A stretch of 64,000 bases of DNA from Candidatus Cryptobacteroides avicola (GTDB lineage Bacteria > Bacteroidota > Bacteroidia > Bacteroidales > UBA932). The notes below the pieces were generated by a model. The model made no database searches. It had not been told where the DNA came from and was given only the letters and a program-made list of their open reading frames with translations. Made by a program: the position numbers and the translations under genes. This document shows, piece by piece, positions 27,446 through 35,908 of the stretch; positions within the stretch are counted from its first letter, which is position 1; each line of letters starts with the position of its first letter. Location: NCBI GenBank assembly GCA_017695115.1, contig JADILV010000021.1:124001-188000 (forward strand), given 5' to 3'.

Positions 27446-28813
27446 ATGAACCGATCAGACATAATAATAATCGGAGCCGGCCCGGGCGGTTATGAAACCG
27501 CCCTCCTGGCCGCCTCCAGGGGAAAATCCGTGACGATAATCGAGGCCGGCCATGTCGGCGGCACCTGCCTGAACGAAGGGTGCATACTGACCAAGTCGCT
27601 GTGCCGCAGTGCGGAAATCGTCCGCGAAATAGGGGAGTCCGGCACGTTCGGAGTGAAATCAGGCGGATGCGAAGTGGACTTCCGTGCGGTAATGGAGCGG
27701 AAAAACACTGTCGTGGAGCAGCTCCGCAGCGGAGTGGAGACGCTGCTCGGACACAAGCTCATCACCCTGGTGCATGGCAGGGCGGCTTTCAAATCCGCTG
27801 ATACGGTAACGGTTGACGGGACCGGATACACGGCATCGGACATAATAATCGCTACAGGCTCCAAAGCATACATTCCTCCGATTCCGGGTGCGGATGATCC
27901 TGATGTCATCACTTCGCGCGAATTTCTCGGCATGGACTCCCTGCCAGGACGTCTCTGTATAATCGGAGCCGGGGTCATCGGGCTTGAACTGGCTTCGGTG
28001 ATGGCCGCCTTCGGTGTGCAGGTCACCGTACTTGAATACTGCCGCGAAATACTTCCGCGCTTTGATGCAGATATAGCCAAACGACTGAAACAGAGCCTTG
28101 TCAAATCAGACATGTCCATAGTCAACCAGGCTATGGTGCAGTCCATAGAGCGAGGGGAAAGCGGCCTTGAGGTCAAATATGACCTGAAAGGGCGGAGCGA
28201 ATCGGTCTTTGCCGACAAGGTCCTTGTCGCTGTGGGGCGCAGAGCCGATACGGATGCGATGAATTTCAGTGATATGGGCATCGCGATGACGCCAAAAGGC
28301 ATAGAAGTGGACGGAAACATGCAGACCAGCGTACCTCATATCTATGCCATAGGTGATGTAGTGGGTGGCTATATGCTTGCACATGAGGCGGTCGCGCAGG
28401 GCCGCAAAGCCCTTGACCATATATGCGGCATTGAAAACGATATTGATCTGTCGCTTATGCCTTCAGCCGTGTTTACCAGCCCAGAGGCCGCATGTGTCGG
28501 ACTTACCGAGCAGCAGTGCAAGGAGCAGGGGATTCCGTATACGTGCCGCAAGACCTTCTTCCGCTCCAACGGCAAGGCTGTCTGCATGGGGCAGACCGAC
28601 GGTATCTGCAAGATAATTGTTGCGGCGGGAGCGGGCCATGACGGCCTGCCTTCGGGAGATGCTGACGGAAAGATTCTCGGATGTCATCTGATGGGGCCTC
28701 ACGCTTCGGACCTGATCCAGGAAATCACAGCCCTGATGTCATGCGGAGCCACTCTGCACCGGCTGGAATCCATCATCCATCCGCACCCGACCCTGTCCGA
28801 AGTCTTCCTGTGA
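27446..28813 (+). CDS. lpdA: Dihydrolipoyl dehydrogenase (L protein)
   Basis: 455 residues. The N-terminal FAD fold has GAGPGGYETA (about 11-20). The redox disulfide is in GGTCLNEGCILTK (C-x4-C). An NAD fold follows with GAGVIGLELASVMAAFG, then AIGDVVGGYMLAHEA and the C-terminal dimer domain with the catalytic pair HPHPTLSE. It reoxidises dihydrolipoyl-GcvH with NAD. As the last gene of the operon it is probably the L protein of the glycine cleavage system, though it could also serve other 2-oxoacid complexes. Confidence 0.95.
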   Translation: MNRSDIIIIGAGPGGYETALLAASRGKSVTIIEAGHVGGTCLNEGCILTKSLCRSAEIVREIGESGTFGVKSGGCEVDFRAVMERKNTVVEQLRSGVETLLGHKLITLVHGRAAFKSADTVTVDGTGYTASDIIIATGSKAYIPPIPGADDPDVITSREFLGMDSLPGRLCIIGAGVIGLELASVMAAFGVQVTVLEYCREILPRFDADIAKRLKQSLVKSDMSIVNQAMVQSIERGESGLEVKYDLKGRSESVFADKVLVAVGRRADTDAMNFSDMGIAMTPKGIEVDGNMQTSVPHIYAIGDVVGGYMLAHEAVAQGRKALDHICGIENDIDLSLMPSAVFTSPEAACVGLTEQQCKEQGIPYTCRKTFFRSNGKAVCMGQTDGICKIIVAAGAGHDGLPSGDADGKILGCHLMGPHASDLIQEITALMSCGATLHRLESIIHPHPTLSEVFL

Positions 28814-28889
28814 GCCTTTCCCGTTCAACCTTCCCAATGATTTTCCTTGTATCAGATTGATTGTAAGAGAATTGGGTTGCCATTCATTA

Positions 28890-28922
28890 GGACGGTCCCG
28901 TTACGTAGGAGAGGGACCGTTC
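28890..28922. terminator. Stem-loop between convergent lpdA and DUF4932 genes
   Basis: GGACGGTCCC (28890-28899) pairs with GGGACCGTTC (28913-28922), with one G-T pair and a 13-base loop. Lies between the two stop codons. Confidence 0.6.
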
Positions 28923-28984
28923 ATATATGCTATGGGGTAATATGTTGATAATGAATACTTTGTCGGCTTGCCTGTCTGGACGGT

Positions 28985-30463
28985 TCAATGTCCCGTCCTG
29001 AATACGATTTTATAGTCCTTGGCAAAACTTACCATATCGGAGCTAAAGAACGCCCCTTTGATCAGACCGACACCGTATGTCCTGCCAGGTTCCAGAGGGC
29101 CAAGTTTTATGACGAATGTCCTGTCATCCTCCCAGTATGAAGCCTTGAAGTCAAAAGGGAGCATCTCGTAGCCGTCTATCCTCATGAGTCCCTGTATCCC
29201 CTTGACCATGGGTTCTGAGAAGCGTATCCGGACTATGTCCACCCCTTCAGGGATCACCCCTCCGGCCGGGTATATGCCGGTGACATACGGATGGCGGTTC
29301 TCGAACTCGGCGGCTATGGTGTCCCATTTTTCCGGCAGCTCGTTGGTGAATGCCACTATCTGCGGCATGAATTCCTTCACTGTGGGATAGAGCGTGCGGT
29401 CTGCATGGAAATTCTCCATGAAGTCCATTGCCCGTCCCATCCAGATGTATCCTGACTCCTCGTCATACGCCACATTATGCTGGTATGAAAAGAGGCACCT
29501 GCCTGATTCGAAGTAGTCTTTCAGATATGCGAGTGTGAACAGCTCGTTGATCCACTCCCCGGCGACCGTCTCCACATGCCCGTAGCCGATTTCCGCCATT
29601 TCGTCCTTGATATATGGGAATATTGCCTTCATGGCGTCCTCCATCTGGGGGTAGTACATGTCGGTCAGAGGGTTGGTGTAGTAATGCGCTATCTCATGGA
29701 TTATCGCGATGAAATGCTGCTCCAGCATCACGGGTATCCCGTCCCCGCCGTCCGTCGTCCCTATGACAATCGCCAGTCGCCCGTCCCAGTCCTTCCTGTG
29801 CATGACATCGAATATGGAGTAGTTGCTGTTCCCGTTGCACAGTCCCATGTAAAGGTCCACGCCCACTGCCGGCTCGCCGTAGAACCGTTCAAACCAGGAC
29901 ATGTCCACGCGCGAAGGGATGTCGGTGTTACGCTCCACGGTTGTGGTATAGAAGTCCCTGTGTGAGAGGAAGAATTCATGGAACCCGCTTTCCCTGTAGA
30001 AATCGTCGAGGAGGTCCACATACTCGCGGAACAGGTCTTCAGTCCAGCAGTACAGGTCGTCGGCGGAGTCGAACTCCTTCTCTATCTCCCAGTCCCTGCT
30101 GATGCGGACGCGCCCGCCGGAGAGGTCGAGCATCAGCGCTGACTTGGCGGGTATGCTGTACGCGAAATTGTATTCTTCGCGGGCCTTCCGGATGAACGTG
30201 AACAGTTCATGGTCGGTGTACGGAGCGAAGCAGCTGTCGATTTCGGTCATGTATTCCGGCACCCGGTCGTTGACATACTCCATGGCTCCGGCCAGGCGGA
30301 ACGCGATGCTTACCAGTTCGACGCGCTCGTCAACGATGACGGACACCCCGTTTCCGAGACGGTTCTCGTAACGGCTGTCGGAGAACACTGTTTCCGCCGT
30401 GCACACCATGCACGAGAGGAGACATACAACGGTCAGCAATGATTGTTTCATTTGTATATTCAT
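28985..30463 (-). CDS. Exported DUF4932 protein, putative zinc metallopeptidase
   Basis: 492 residues. It has a signal peptide (MKQSLLTVVCLLSCMVCTA after a four-residue lead). The motif IIHEIAHYYTNPL at about 255-267 is a HExxH zinc signature (H-E-I-A-H), with further acidic residues downstream (GEWINELFTL) that could be the third ligand. Residues from about 395 form an Ig-like tail (PAGGVIPEGVDIVRIRFSEP, SbsA-type). The DUF4932 domain is common in Bacteroidetes; no substrate is known to me. Its ATG overlaps the stop of the hydrolase gene by the four bases ATGA, so translation is coupled and the start at 30463 is favoured. Confidence 0.75.
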   Translation of the reverse strand: MNIQMKQSLLTVVCLLSCMVCTAETVFSDSRYENRLGNGVSVIVDERVELVSIAFRLAGAMEYVNDRVPEYMTEIDSCFAPYTDHELFTFIRKAREEYNFAYSIPAKSALMLDLSGGRVRISRDWEIEKEFDSADDLYCWTEDLFREYVDLLDDFYRESGFHEFFLSHRDFYTTTVERNTDIPSRVDMSWFERFYGEPAVGVDLYMGLCNGNSNYSIFDVMHRKDWDGRLAIVIGTTDGGDGIPVMLEQHFIAIIHEIAHYYTNPLTDMYYPQMEDAMKAIFPYIKDEMAEIGYGHVETVAGEWINELFTLAYLKDYFESGRCLFSYQHNVAYDEESGYIWMGRAMDFMENFHADRTLYPTVKEFMPQIVAFTNELPEKWDTIAAEFENRHPYVTGIYPAGGVIPEGVDIVRIRFSEPMVKGIQGLMRIDGYEMLPFDFKASYWEDDRTFVIKLGPLEPGRTYGVGLIKGAFFSSDMVSFAKDYKIVFRTGH

Positions 30464-31236
30464 TTATCAATCAGAAAATTCAGGATTTTGACAGTATATT
30501 CTTCAGGATACTGGTTGAAAGACGATATATGGCCGCTGTTGAATGTCTTTACCGTTGTCTTCTTTGATTTCCTGAACGGGATGTCACCGGCAGAAGAATA
30601 CCCGTCTTTCAATCCGACAATATATAGTGTTTTCAGACGTCGGTTTTTATGTTTTCCCGGCAGATAACCGTCAGGGAGTTTTACGTCTTTTCCGTTTGCC
30701 TTGAGTTTATTTACCCATTCTGCGGGATCTCCTGCATAGCCGTCATATATTATGTGCGTGACAGGAATGTCGGTGTCTTTCAGATATTCATTTATAATGA
30801 TGGTTCCCATGGAAAGTCCGAGCAATACCGGCGCCGCGGACGTCTTTTTATAGACATAGCCGGCTACCGCAGCAAGGTCTGCCACGAACTCATTATGGAA
30901 CAGACAGTCCCTGTCGATTTCAAAGTCACTGCTTTCCCCGAATCCGCGGTAGTCATACAGCCACACGTCCAGTCCGCATGCCTGGAAATATGCTCCCATA
31001 TACAGCCAGTACCCCATGTTGCCTGCATCGGACTGGGAAATGATGACCGGGATGCCTGTCTCCTCTGACGGCAGATGCCATATATTAAGTGTGGCTCCAT
31101 CATTTGTGTCTATCTTCAGTTCCTCATATTCCAGAGAGAGCTGCTCCGGGGTATAGCGATATGTCTTTTCCGGTTTTATCGCAAATACCGGAGCAACGCC
31201 CAGCAATATACATATCAATGCCAATATCGGTTTCAT
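30460..31236 (-). CDS. Exported alpha/beta hydrolase
   Basis: 258 residues with a signal peptide (MKPILALICILLGVAPVFA). Serine-hydrolase elements: YDYRGFGESS, the nucleophile elbow GLSMGT (about residue 137-142), a DGY acid segment and the histidine in FNSGHISSFNQYP near the C-terminus. It resembles the family of small periplasmic or lipid-associated esterases/peptidases (Hydrolase_4-like). Substrate unknown. It is the first gene of a two-gene operon, coupled by ATGA to the DUF4932 gene. A -7 element lies 28 bases upstream. Confidence 0.78.
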   Translation of the reverse strand: MKPILALICILLGVAPVFAIKPEKTYRYTPEQLSLEYEELKIDTNDGATLNIWHLPSEETGIPVIISQSDAGNMGYWLYMGAYFQACGLDVWLYDYRGFGESSDFEIDRDCLFHNEFVADLAAVAGYVYKKTSAAPVLLGLSMGTIIINEYLKDTDIPVTHIIYDGYAGDPAEWVNKLKANGKDVKLPDGYLPGKHKNRRLKTLYIVGLKDGYSSAGDIPFRKSKKTTVKTFNSGHISSFNQYPEEYTVKILNFLIDK

Positions 31237-31263
31237 CCTATAATTTGTTTAAATGTTCTGATG

Positions 31264-31271
31264 CAAAGTTA
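31264..31271 (-). promoter_or_regulatory. -7 element of the hydrolase/DUF4932 operon
   Basis: TAACTTTG on the minus strand, 28 bases before the ATG at 31236. No clear -33 box. Confidence 0.4.
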
Positions 31272-31331
31272 CACTGTCTGTCATTATGATTTTCCCGTTA
31301 TGAGAATAGAATTGTTCATGAATGTCGTCGA

Positions 31332-31760
31332 TCAGTCTTCCTGTGATGCATTGACTGCATATTGATAGTCTTCTTCTGTAAAAGAAAAAGTATAAACTCT
31401 TCCTGTCTTGATATCATCCATTGTGGTGCATTTATAATCGTCATTATTACATACATTATGATAAGCACCGGGCTGATCTGTCATTCTGTGGAATACCGTG
31501 TATTTATCATCAAATGTTACTTTAGCCTCCGTAAGTTGCGGAGGGTAATTCGGTCCGGATCCGGAAGCCCAGATCCTGGAATATCTCCCGCCTTTTTCCA
31601 GTACTATATCCATCGGAGTATAATCTGACGATATGGTCAGGCTTATCGAATGTTCTGTTTCATTCAGATATACCAGTTCCATCGGATAACTGTAGTCGAC
31701 ATCCTTTTTACAGCCAGCCAATGCTGCCAGAAAGCTGATAAATACAATTAACTTTTTCAT
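31332..31760 (-). CDS. Hypothetical lipoprotein
   Basis: 142 residues. The signal ends LAALAGC, giving a lipidated cysteine at residue 17, followed by KKDVDYSYP. The rest (MELVYLNETEHSISLTISSD and later TGRVYTFSFTEEDY) looks like a single small beta-sandwich. I do not recognise the family. It has a good promoter of its own about 115 bases upstream and a long untranslated leader. Confidence 0.65.
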   Translation of the reverse strand: MKKLIVFISFLAALAGCKKDVDYSYPMELVYLNETEHSISLTISSDYTPMDIVLEKGGRYSRIWASGSGPNYPPQLTEAKVTFDDKYTVFHRMTDQPGAYHNVCNNDDYKCTTMDDIKTGRVYTFSFTEEDYQYAVNASQED

Positions 31761-31873
31761 TATAATTATTATTTGAATAAGACGTGTTATGTTATCCCGC
31801 TACAAATGACCCTTCTGCATACAATGCCGGAGAGCCTGTGATAGGCAAAGTTACTCCAGGAAAGTTTTACCTC

Positions 31874-31904
31874 CAAATGTATAATTTCACATTTTTGACT
31901 GCAA
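31874..31904 (-). promoter_or_regulatory. Promoter of the hypothetical lipoprotein gene
   Basis: On the minus strand TTG (31904-31902) and TACATTTG (31881-31874) with 20 bases between. Leader of about 107 bases. Confidence 0.55.
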
Positions 31905-31941
31905 GTCTTGATTTTCCGGGAAACAAAGATAAGACTTTTAT

Positions 31942-31980
31942 GCAGATTTCTCCGCTCCCTCCGGTCGGTCGAGATGACAA
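31942..31980 (+). repeat. Interspersed CAGATTTCTCC-type repeat, copy 2
   Basis: GCAGATTTCTCCGCTCCCTC then CGGTCGGTCGAGATGACAA. Two substitutions from the copy at 12633. Confidence 0.7.
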
Positions 31981-32006
31981 TTAAACAATCAGTCAGGGGT
32001 GACAAT

Positions 32007-32043
32007 AAACGGCCGGTCGGAATGACAACACAAGCGGCCGTTT
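32007..32043. repeat. Inverted repeat in the repeat-rich gap
   Basis: AAACGGCCG (32007-32015) and CGGCCGTTT (32035-32043) pair perfectly around a 19-base loop that itself contains a degenerate repeat end (GGTCGGAATGACA). Confidence 0.5.
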
Positions 32044-32093
32044 GAAAAGACAAGATGAAAGCAGTCCCCGGACAATCATTTCCTGCATCTTCG

Positions 32094-32190
32094 TTGAGGT
32101 GGTTCCGAATGCCGGTCCACCTCGCACGGTTTTCCAGGTTCTTCACTTGAGGTGGTCCAGAAAACATTCCCACCACGCACACTTTTCTGC
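32094..32190 (+). repeat. Tandem pair of TTGAGGTGG hairpin units
   Basis: Two units of about 45 bases share TTGAGGTGGT at the left, a CCACC-CGCAC core and TTTTC at the right. In the first, GAGGTGG (32096-32102) pairs with CCACCTC (32117-32123). In the second, GGTGG (32151-32155) pairs with CCACC (32170-32174). Non-coding. Confidence 0.55.
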
Positions 32191-32240
32191 AATTATATCC
32201 TAAACGAAGCCTGCTGTTCCCGACAAATCACCAATCATTG

Positions 32241-32476
32241 CACACCTGCAGTAGGTGTTTTCTTGTATGGGTATGATTATCAAAATATTACACGCTGTAT
32301 CCAATTCCAGGTGTAACATTTCCCGGCACACCTGCGGTAACGGATATGCCTCTGAATGCCGTAGAAAGCCGTTCTTCTACTGCAGGTGTGCTCCGGCATG
32401 TCCTACCTGCAAATCGGGAATATTTGTAATACTTTGTCTTTCAGATGTTTGCCTGTTCTATCCAACTGCGGGTGTG
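32241..32476. repeat. Cluster of CACACCTGCRGT motifs in both orientations
   Basis: CACACCTGCAGT at 32241-32252, CACACCTGCGGT at 32327-32338, and reverse-orientation copies at 32379-32390 and 32465-32476. Degenerate pieces are at 32307-32314 and about 32405. The middle two can pair to form a large stem enclosing 40 bases. No gene seen; a 149-codon open frame across it has no recognisable product. Confidence 0.6.
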
Positions 32477-32571
32477 CAGGAGCGAAACGTTAGCATCCGC
32501 ATTTGCAATAATCCGCTAATCGAACATATGCCAGTATGTAGCCGTATTCCAAGCCGAACCAGGGATATGAA

Positions 32572-32684
32572 GGTCTGGCGTAACCGGGACGGACGGCGTG
32601 GCCGCCCGTGGCCTCGTGAACGGGAGGGGCCCGCACCGGAGGTGTGGGAGGGATTTACCGGACCGGTTACGTCAGGTATAGACC
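32572..32684. repeat. Large structured element A (variable stem, GGGAGGG core)
   Basis: Left arm GGTCTGGCGTAACCGG (32572-32587) pairs with CCGGTTACGTC (32663-32673) and AGACC (32680-32684) with a six-base bulge. Inside are a GGCG/CGCC hairpin and a core (32622-32652) of GGGAGGGG, a CCCGCAC/GTGTGGG hairpin and GGGAGGG, then ATTTA. The same core occurs at 35947-35972 within different outer arms. Confidence 0.6.
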
Positions 32685-32740
32685 AAAGGCACCTTTGCGG
32701 ATAACCGTGACTTTTCAAAAGAACATCAATAGCCGGGCTG

Positions 32741-33691
32741 TCAGCCTTTCAGCAGTTCCTTCAGGACGGTCTGGGCCGAGACCACGCGGTTCGCGGCTTC
32801 CTGAATGACGATTGACTGCGGGCTTTCGATTACGTCATCGGTCATGATCATGTTCCTTCTGACCGGAAGGCAATGCATGAAATATGCGTTGTCGGTAAGG
32901 GCCATTTTCCTGCTGTCGACCGTCCAGGACCTGTCCATGCTTAGCACCTTGCCGTAATTTTCACCTTCGTAAGCCGACCAGTTCTTGGCGTATACGAAAT
33001 CAGCCCCTTCCAGAGCCTTGTCCTGGTCGTATTCTACCTTTGCTTTCCCGACGAACTTCGGGTCAAGCTCGTAGCCGTGCGGATGTGTAATGACGAATTC
33101 ATAACCGGTCATCTGCATACCTTCGGCAAATGAGTTAGGGACGGCCTGCGGGAGCGCTTTCGGATGCGGGGCCCAGGTCATGACCACTTTCGGACGCTCT
33201 TTTTTCCTGTATTCTTCAATGGTAATGATGTCAGCGAATGTCTGGAGGGGATGCCTCGTAGCGGCTTCCATACTGAAGACCGGTTTGCCCGAGTATTTTA
33301 TGAACTGTTCCAGGATTTTCTCCCCGTAGTCGTCGGCCTTGCTCTCGAACTTCGCGAAAGACCTTACCCCTATCACATCGCAGTAGCAGCCCATGACAGG
33401 AATAGCCTCCAGAAGATGCTCGGGCTTGTCCCCGTCCATCACCACGCCACGCTCAGTCTCGAGTTTCCATGCCCCCTGGTTCACATCCAGTACCATCACG
33501 TTCATCCCCAGGTTCATGGCCGCTTTCTGGGTGCTGAGTCTGGTGCGGAGACTGGAGTTGAAGAACAGCATCAATAGAGTCCTGTTCCTGCCGAGTTCCT
33601 GGTCAGCGAAAGGGTTCGCCTTGACGTATTCTGCTTTCCTGACGGCTTCATTTATGTCGCCGAGCTGGAGGATAGATGTAAAATTTTTCAT
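32741..33691 (-). CDS. argF': N-succinylornithine transcarbamylase
   Basis: 316 residues, cytoplasmic. It transfers carbamoyl from carbamoyl phosphate to N-succinylornithine in the Bacteroidetes arginine pathway. The carbamoyl-phosphate loop reads FFNSSLRTRLST (about 44-55), followed by the proline loop EAATRHPLQTFADI and the C-terminal HCLPVRRN. Residue 90 is proline (DGDKP90EHLLEA), the residue reported to make Bacteroides fragilis enzyme succinyl-specific where acetylornithine enzymes have glutamate. Separated from the rest of the arginine cluster by a divergent transporter gene. A repeat-rich gap of about 980 bases lies downstream of its stop. Confidence 0.93.
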   Translation of the reverse strand: MKNFTSILQLGDINEAVRKAEYVKANPFADQELGRNRTLLMLFFNSSLRTRLSTQKAAMNLGMNVMVLDVNQGAWKLETERGVVMDGDKPEHLLEAIPVMGCYCDVIGVRSFAKFESKADDYGEKILEQFIKYSGKPVFSMEAATRHPLQTFADIITIEEYRKKERPKVVMTWAPHPKALPQAVPNSFAEGMQMTGYEFVITHPHGYELDPKFVGKAKVEYDQDKALEGADFVYAKNWSAYEGENYGKVLSMDRSWTVDSRKMALTDNAYFMHCLPVRRNMIMTDDVIESPQSIVIQEAANRVVSAQTVLKELLKG

Positions 33692-33713
33692 GATAACTTA
33701 ATTCCAAATTTGC

Positions 33714-33721
33714 TATTTTTG
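33714..33721 (+). promoter_or_regulatory. -7 element of the EamA gene
   Basis: TATTTTTG, 17 bases before the ATG at 33738. The gap to the divergent argF' start is only 46 bases, so the two promoters must overlap. Confidence 0.4.
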
Positions 33722-33737
33722 CGCCCGCAAAAAATAA

Positions 33738-34688
33738 ATGTATATGTCAACGGATCTCGGTAAAGGACATCTGGCGATGCTTGCGGCCAGCGTCATGTGG
33801 GGAGCTATGGCTCCCGTATCCAAATATGTCATGTCCGCAGGCCTGGTCGGTTCGATAGTAGTCACGGATGTCCGCATTTTCGGTGCAGCCGTGCTTTTCT
33901 GGGTTTTCTCGTTCTTCGCAGGAAGCGAAAAAGTCCGGAAAAAGGATTATCCGAAACTCTTTTTCGCCGGGCTGTTCGCCATAGTGTGCAACCAGGGGGT
34001 GTATATTACCGGAGTTTCCATGACTTCCCCGGTAGATGCCTCTATCATAACGACTTCCCTGCCTATAGTGACCATGATATTCGCAGCCCTCTGGCTGAAA
34101 GAGCCCGTTACACTCATGAAGGCCGGGGGAGTGGCTCTCGGTCTGGGAGGCGCCTTGCTTCTGGTGTTCGGAAACAGGCTTGTCCCCGGAGCGGCACAGG
34201 CTGCTCATAGCGCAGCGGCATCCTCTAATGTGTTCGGGGACCTTCTCTGCCTGCTGGCGCAGTGCTCGTACGCTGTTTATCTTGTCCTTTTCAAAGATCT
34301 CATATCCAGGTATTCCCCGGTGACGCTCATGAAGTGGATGTTCACTTTCGCTTCTGCCGTGATGTTTCCGCTGTCTGTCGGGAAATTCATCTCCGCCCCG
34401 TGGGGTGAAGTCCCTCTGGACCAGTTCGCAGGACTCGGGTTCATCCTTTTCTGCGGCACGTTCCTGTGCTATCTCCTTGTCCCGGTCGGGCAGAAGAACC
34501 TGCGTCCTACCCTTGTGGCGATGTACAATTATGTCCAGCCGATAGTCGCCACGACAATAGCCGTCATCTGGGGTATGGACAGTTTCAATATCCTGAAAGT
34601 CATTGCAGTGGTTCTTGTTTTTTCCGGTGTCCTGCTGGTCAACCGGAGCAAGTCCCGTGCAGATGTCCTGAAGGAATCAGACAAGTGA
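33738..34688 (+). CDS. EamA/DMT family transporter
   Basis: 316 residues with ten predicted membrane helices in two EamA repeats: the first starts HLAMLAASVMWGAMAPVSKY, the second around LLCLLAQCSYAVYLVLFKDL. DMT proteins export or import small metabolites such as amino acids; the substrate cannot be read from sequence. Its position inside an arginine gene cluster makes amino acid (for example arginine/ornithine-related) export a guess only. It converges on argD with a 12-base overlap of the 3' ends. Confidence 0.85.
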   Translation: MYMSTDLGKGHLAMLAASVMWGAMAPVSKYVMSAGLVGSIVVTDVRIFGAAVLFWVFSFFAGSEKVRKKDYPKLFFAGLFAIVCNQGVYITGVSMTSPVDASIITTSLPIVTMIFAALWLKEPVTLMKAGGVALGLGGALLLVFGNRLVPGAAQAAHSAAASSNVFGDLLCLLAQCSYAVYLVLFKDLISRYSPVTLMKWMFTFASAVMFPLSVGKFISAPWGEVPLDQFAGLGFILFCGTFLCYLLVPVGQKNLRPTLVAMYNYVQPIVATTIAVIWGMDSFNILKVIAVVLVFSGVLLVNRSKSRADVLKESDK

Positions 34689-35810
34689 CTCCAGTGCTGC
34701 CATAAACCCTTCCGCAGTCTTCCGTGATATCGTCAGGGAAGGCAGGAGGCGTATTACATTCGCTCCGGCGGCCCCTGTAAAATAATGCTTTTCAAACAGG
34801 AGACGGTCGCGCAGTCCGGCATATTCCTCCTTTATCTCCAGCCCTATCATAAGGCCTTTCCCTCGGTATTCCTTCAGCACACTGTGCAGCTGTCCGTGGG
34901 GATGGAAAGCCGCATGGAAATATTCTCCGATTTTGGCTGCATTCTCTATAAGGTGCTCGTTTTCTATCACATCGAGTACTGCCAATGCTGCCGTACATGC
35001 CAGATGGTTTCCTCCGAAAGTCGTCCCGAGCATGCCGTATTCAGCCTTGATGTCAGGTGAGATTATCACTCCTCCGATCGGGAAACCGTTGCCCATGCCT
35101 TTGGCGGTGGTGACGATGTCCGCCATTATGCCGGAATACTGGTGGGCGAAGAATTTTCCGGTGCGCCCGTAGCCGGACTGGATCTCGTCCAGGATCAGCA
35201 CTGCCCCGTATTTGGTGCAGAGCGTCCTCAATTCCTTGAGGAATGCGTCTGAGGGTTCATAGATGCCGGCAACTCCCTGGATCCCCTCGATTATGACTCC
35301 GGCATACTCTCCGGAAGAGAGTTCCTTTTCTACAGCTTCCAGGTCGTTCAGAGGAACGAAAGTTACATTGGAAACAGTGTTAAAAGGGGAACGCAGTTTC
35401 GGGTTGTCAGTAGCTGCTACCGCTCCGGATGTCCTTCCATGGAAAGACTTGCCGAATGCCAGGATCCTGCTTTTCCCGGTATGGAAAGAAGCCAGTTTCA
35501 TGGCATTCTCGTTGGCCTCGGCCCCGCTGTTGCACAGAAAAAGCGAGTAGTCATCGTATCCGCTTGCCTTTCCGAGCCTGCGGGCAAGTTCTTTCTGCAG
35601 CGAGTTCTGTACTGCGTTCGAGTAGAAGCCCAGCCTTGTCAGCTGGTCGGACAGCATCTTTACGTAATGCGGATGGGAGTGCCCGATGGATATCACGGCA
35701 TGTCCGCCGTAGAGGTCGGTGTATTCCACTCCGTTCTTGTCCCAAAGTGTGGTGTCAAGCCCCCTGACAGGCTCGATGTCCCAGAGTTTGTATGTCTTGA
35801 AAAGTTCCAT
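34677..35810 (-). CDS. argD: Acetyl/succinylornithine aminotransferase
   Basis: 377 residues. Class III PLP aminotransferase: GGHAVISIGHSHPHYV, NSGAEANENAMKLA, the ILDEIQSGYGRTG aspartate that contacts the pyridine nitrogen, and the PLP lysine in TTAKGMGNGFPIGG. It converts the acyl-glutamate semialdehyde to acylornithine. In this organism the acyl group is probably succinyl, as argF' indicates. It is the last gene of argA'-like, argG, argC, argD, but a 200-base repeat-containing gap separates it from argC. Confidence 0.92.
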   Translation of the reverse strand: MELFKTYKLWDIEPVRGLDTTLWDKNGVEYTDLYGGHAVISIGHSHPHYVKMLSDQLTRLGFYSNAVQNSLQKELARRLGKASGYDDYSLFLCNSGAEANENAMKLASFHTGKSRILAFGKSFHGRTSGAVAATDNPKLRSPFNTVSNVTFVPLNDLEAVEKELSSGEYAGVIIEGIQGVAGIYEPSDAFLKELRTLCTKYGAVLILDEIQSGYGRTGKFFAHQYSGIMADIVTTAKGMGNGFPIGGVIISPDIKAEYGMLGTTFGGNHLACTAALAVLDVIENEHLIENAAKIGEYFHAAFHPHGQLHSVLKEYRGKGLMIGLEIKEEYAGLRDRLLFEKHYFTGAAGANVIRLLPSLTISRKTAEGFMAALESLV

Positions 35811-35849
35811 TTTCTTTTGCGTTTTTCTTCTTTCTGATGTTTGGCCTGC

Positions 35850-35891
35850 AGATCTTTCGTTTCCGGCCTGTGTCTCCGCTCAGGATGACAG
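35850..35891 (-). repeat. Interspersed GTCATCC-type repeat, copy 4
   Basis: On the minus strand it reads CTGTCATCCTGAGCGGAGAC and ends GAAACGAAAGATCT, the longest version in the window. It lies between argC and argD. Confidence 0.65.
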
Positions 35892-35908
35892 TTGATTTCC
35901 TGCATCAG

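Noticed and set aside
32255..32704. A 149-codon plus-strand open frame in the repeat-rich gap
   Set aside because: Cysteine- and arginine-rich with no recognisable domain, and it runs straight through the inverted repeats; better explained as non-coding.
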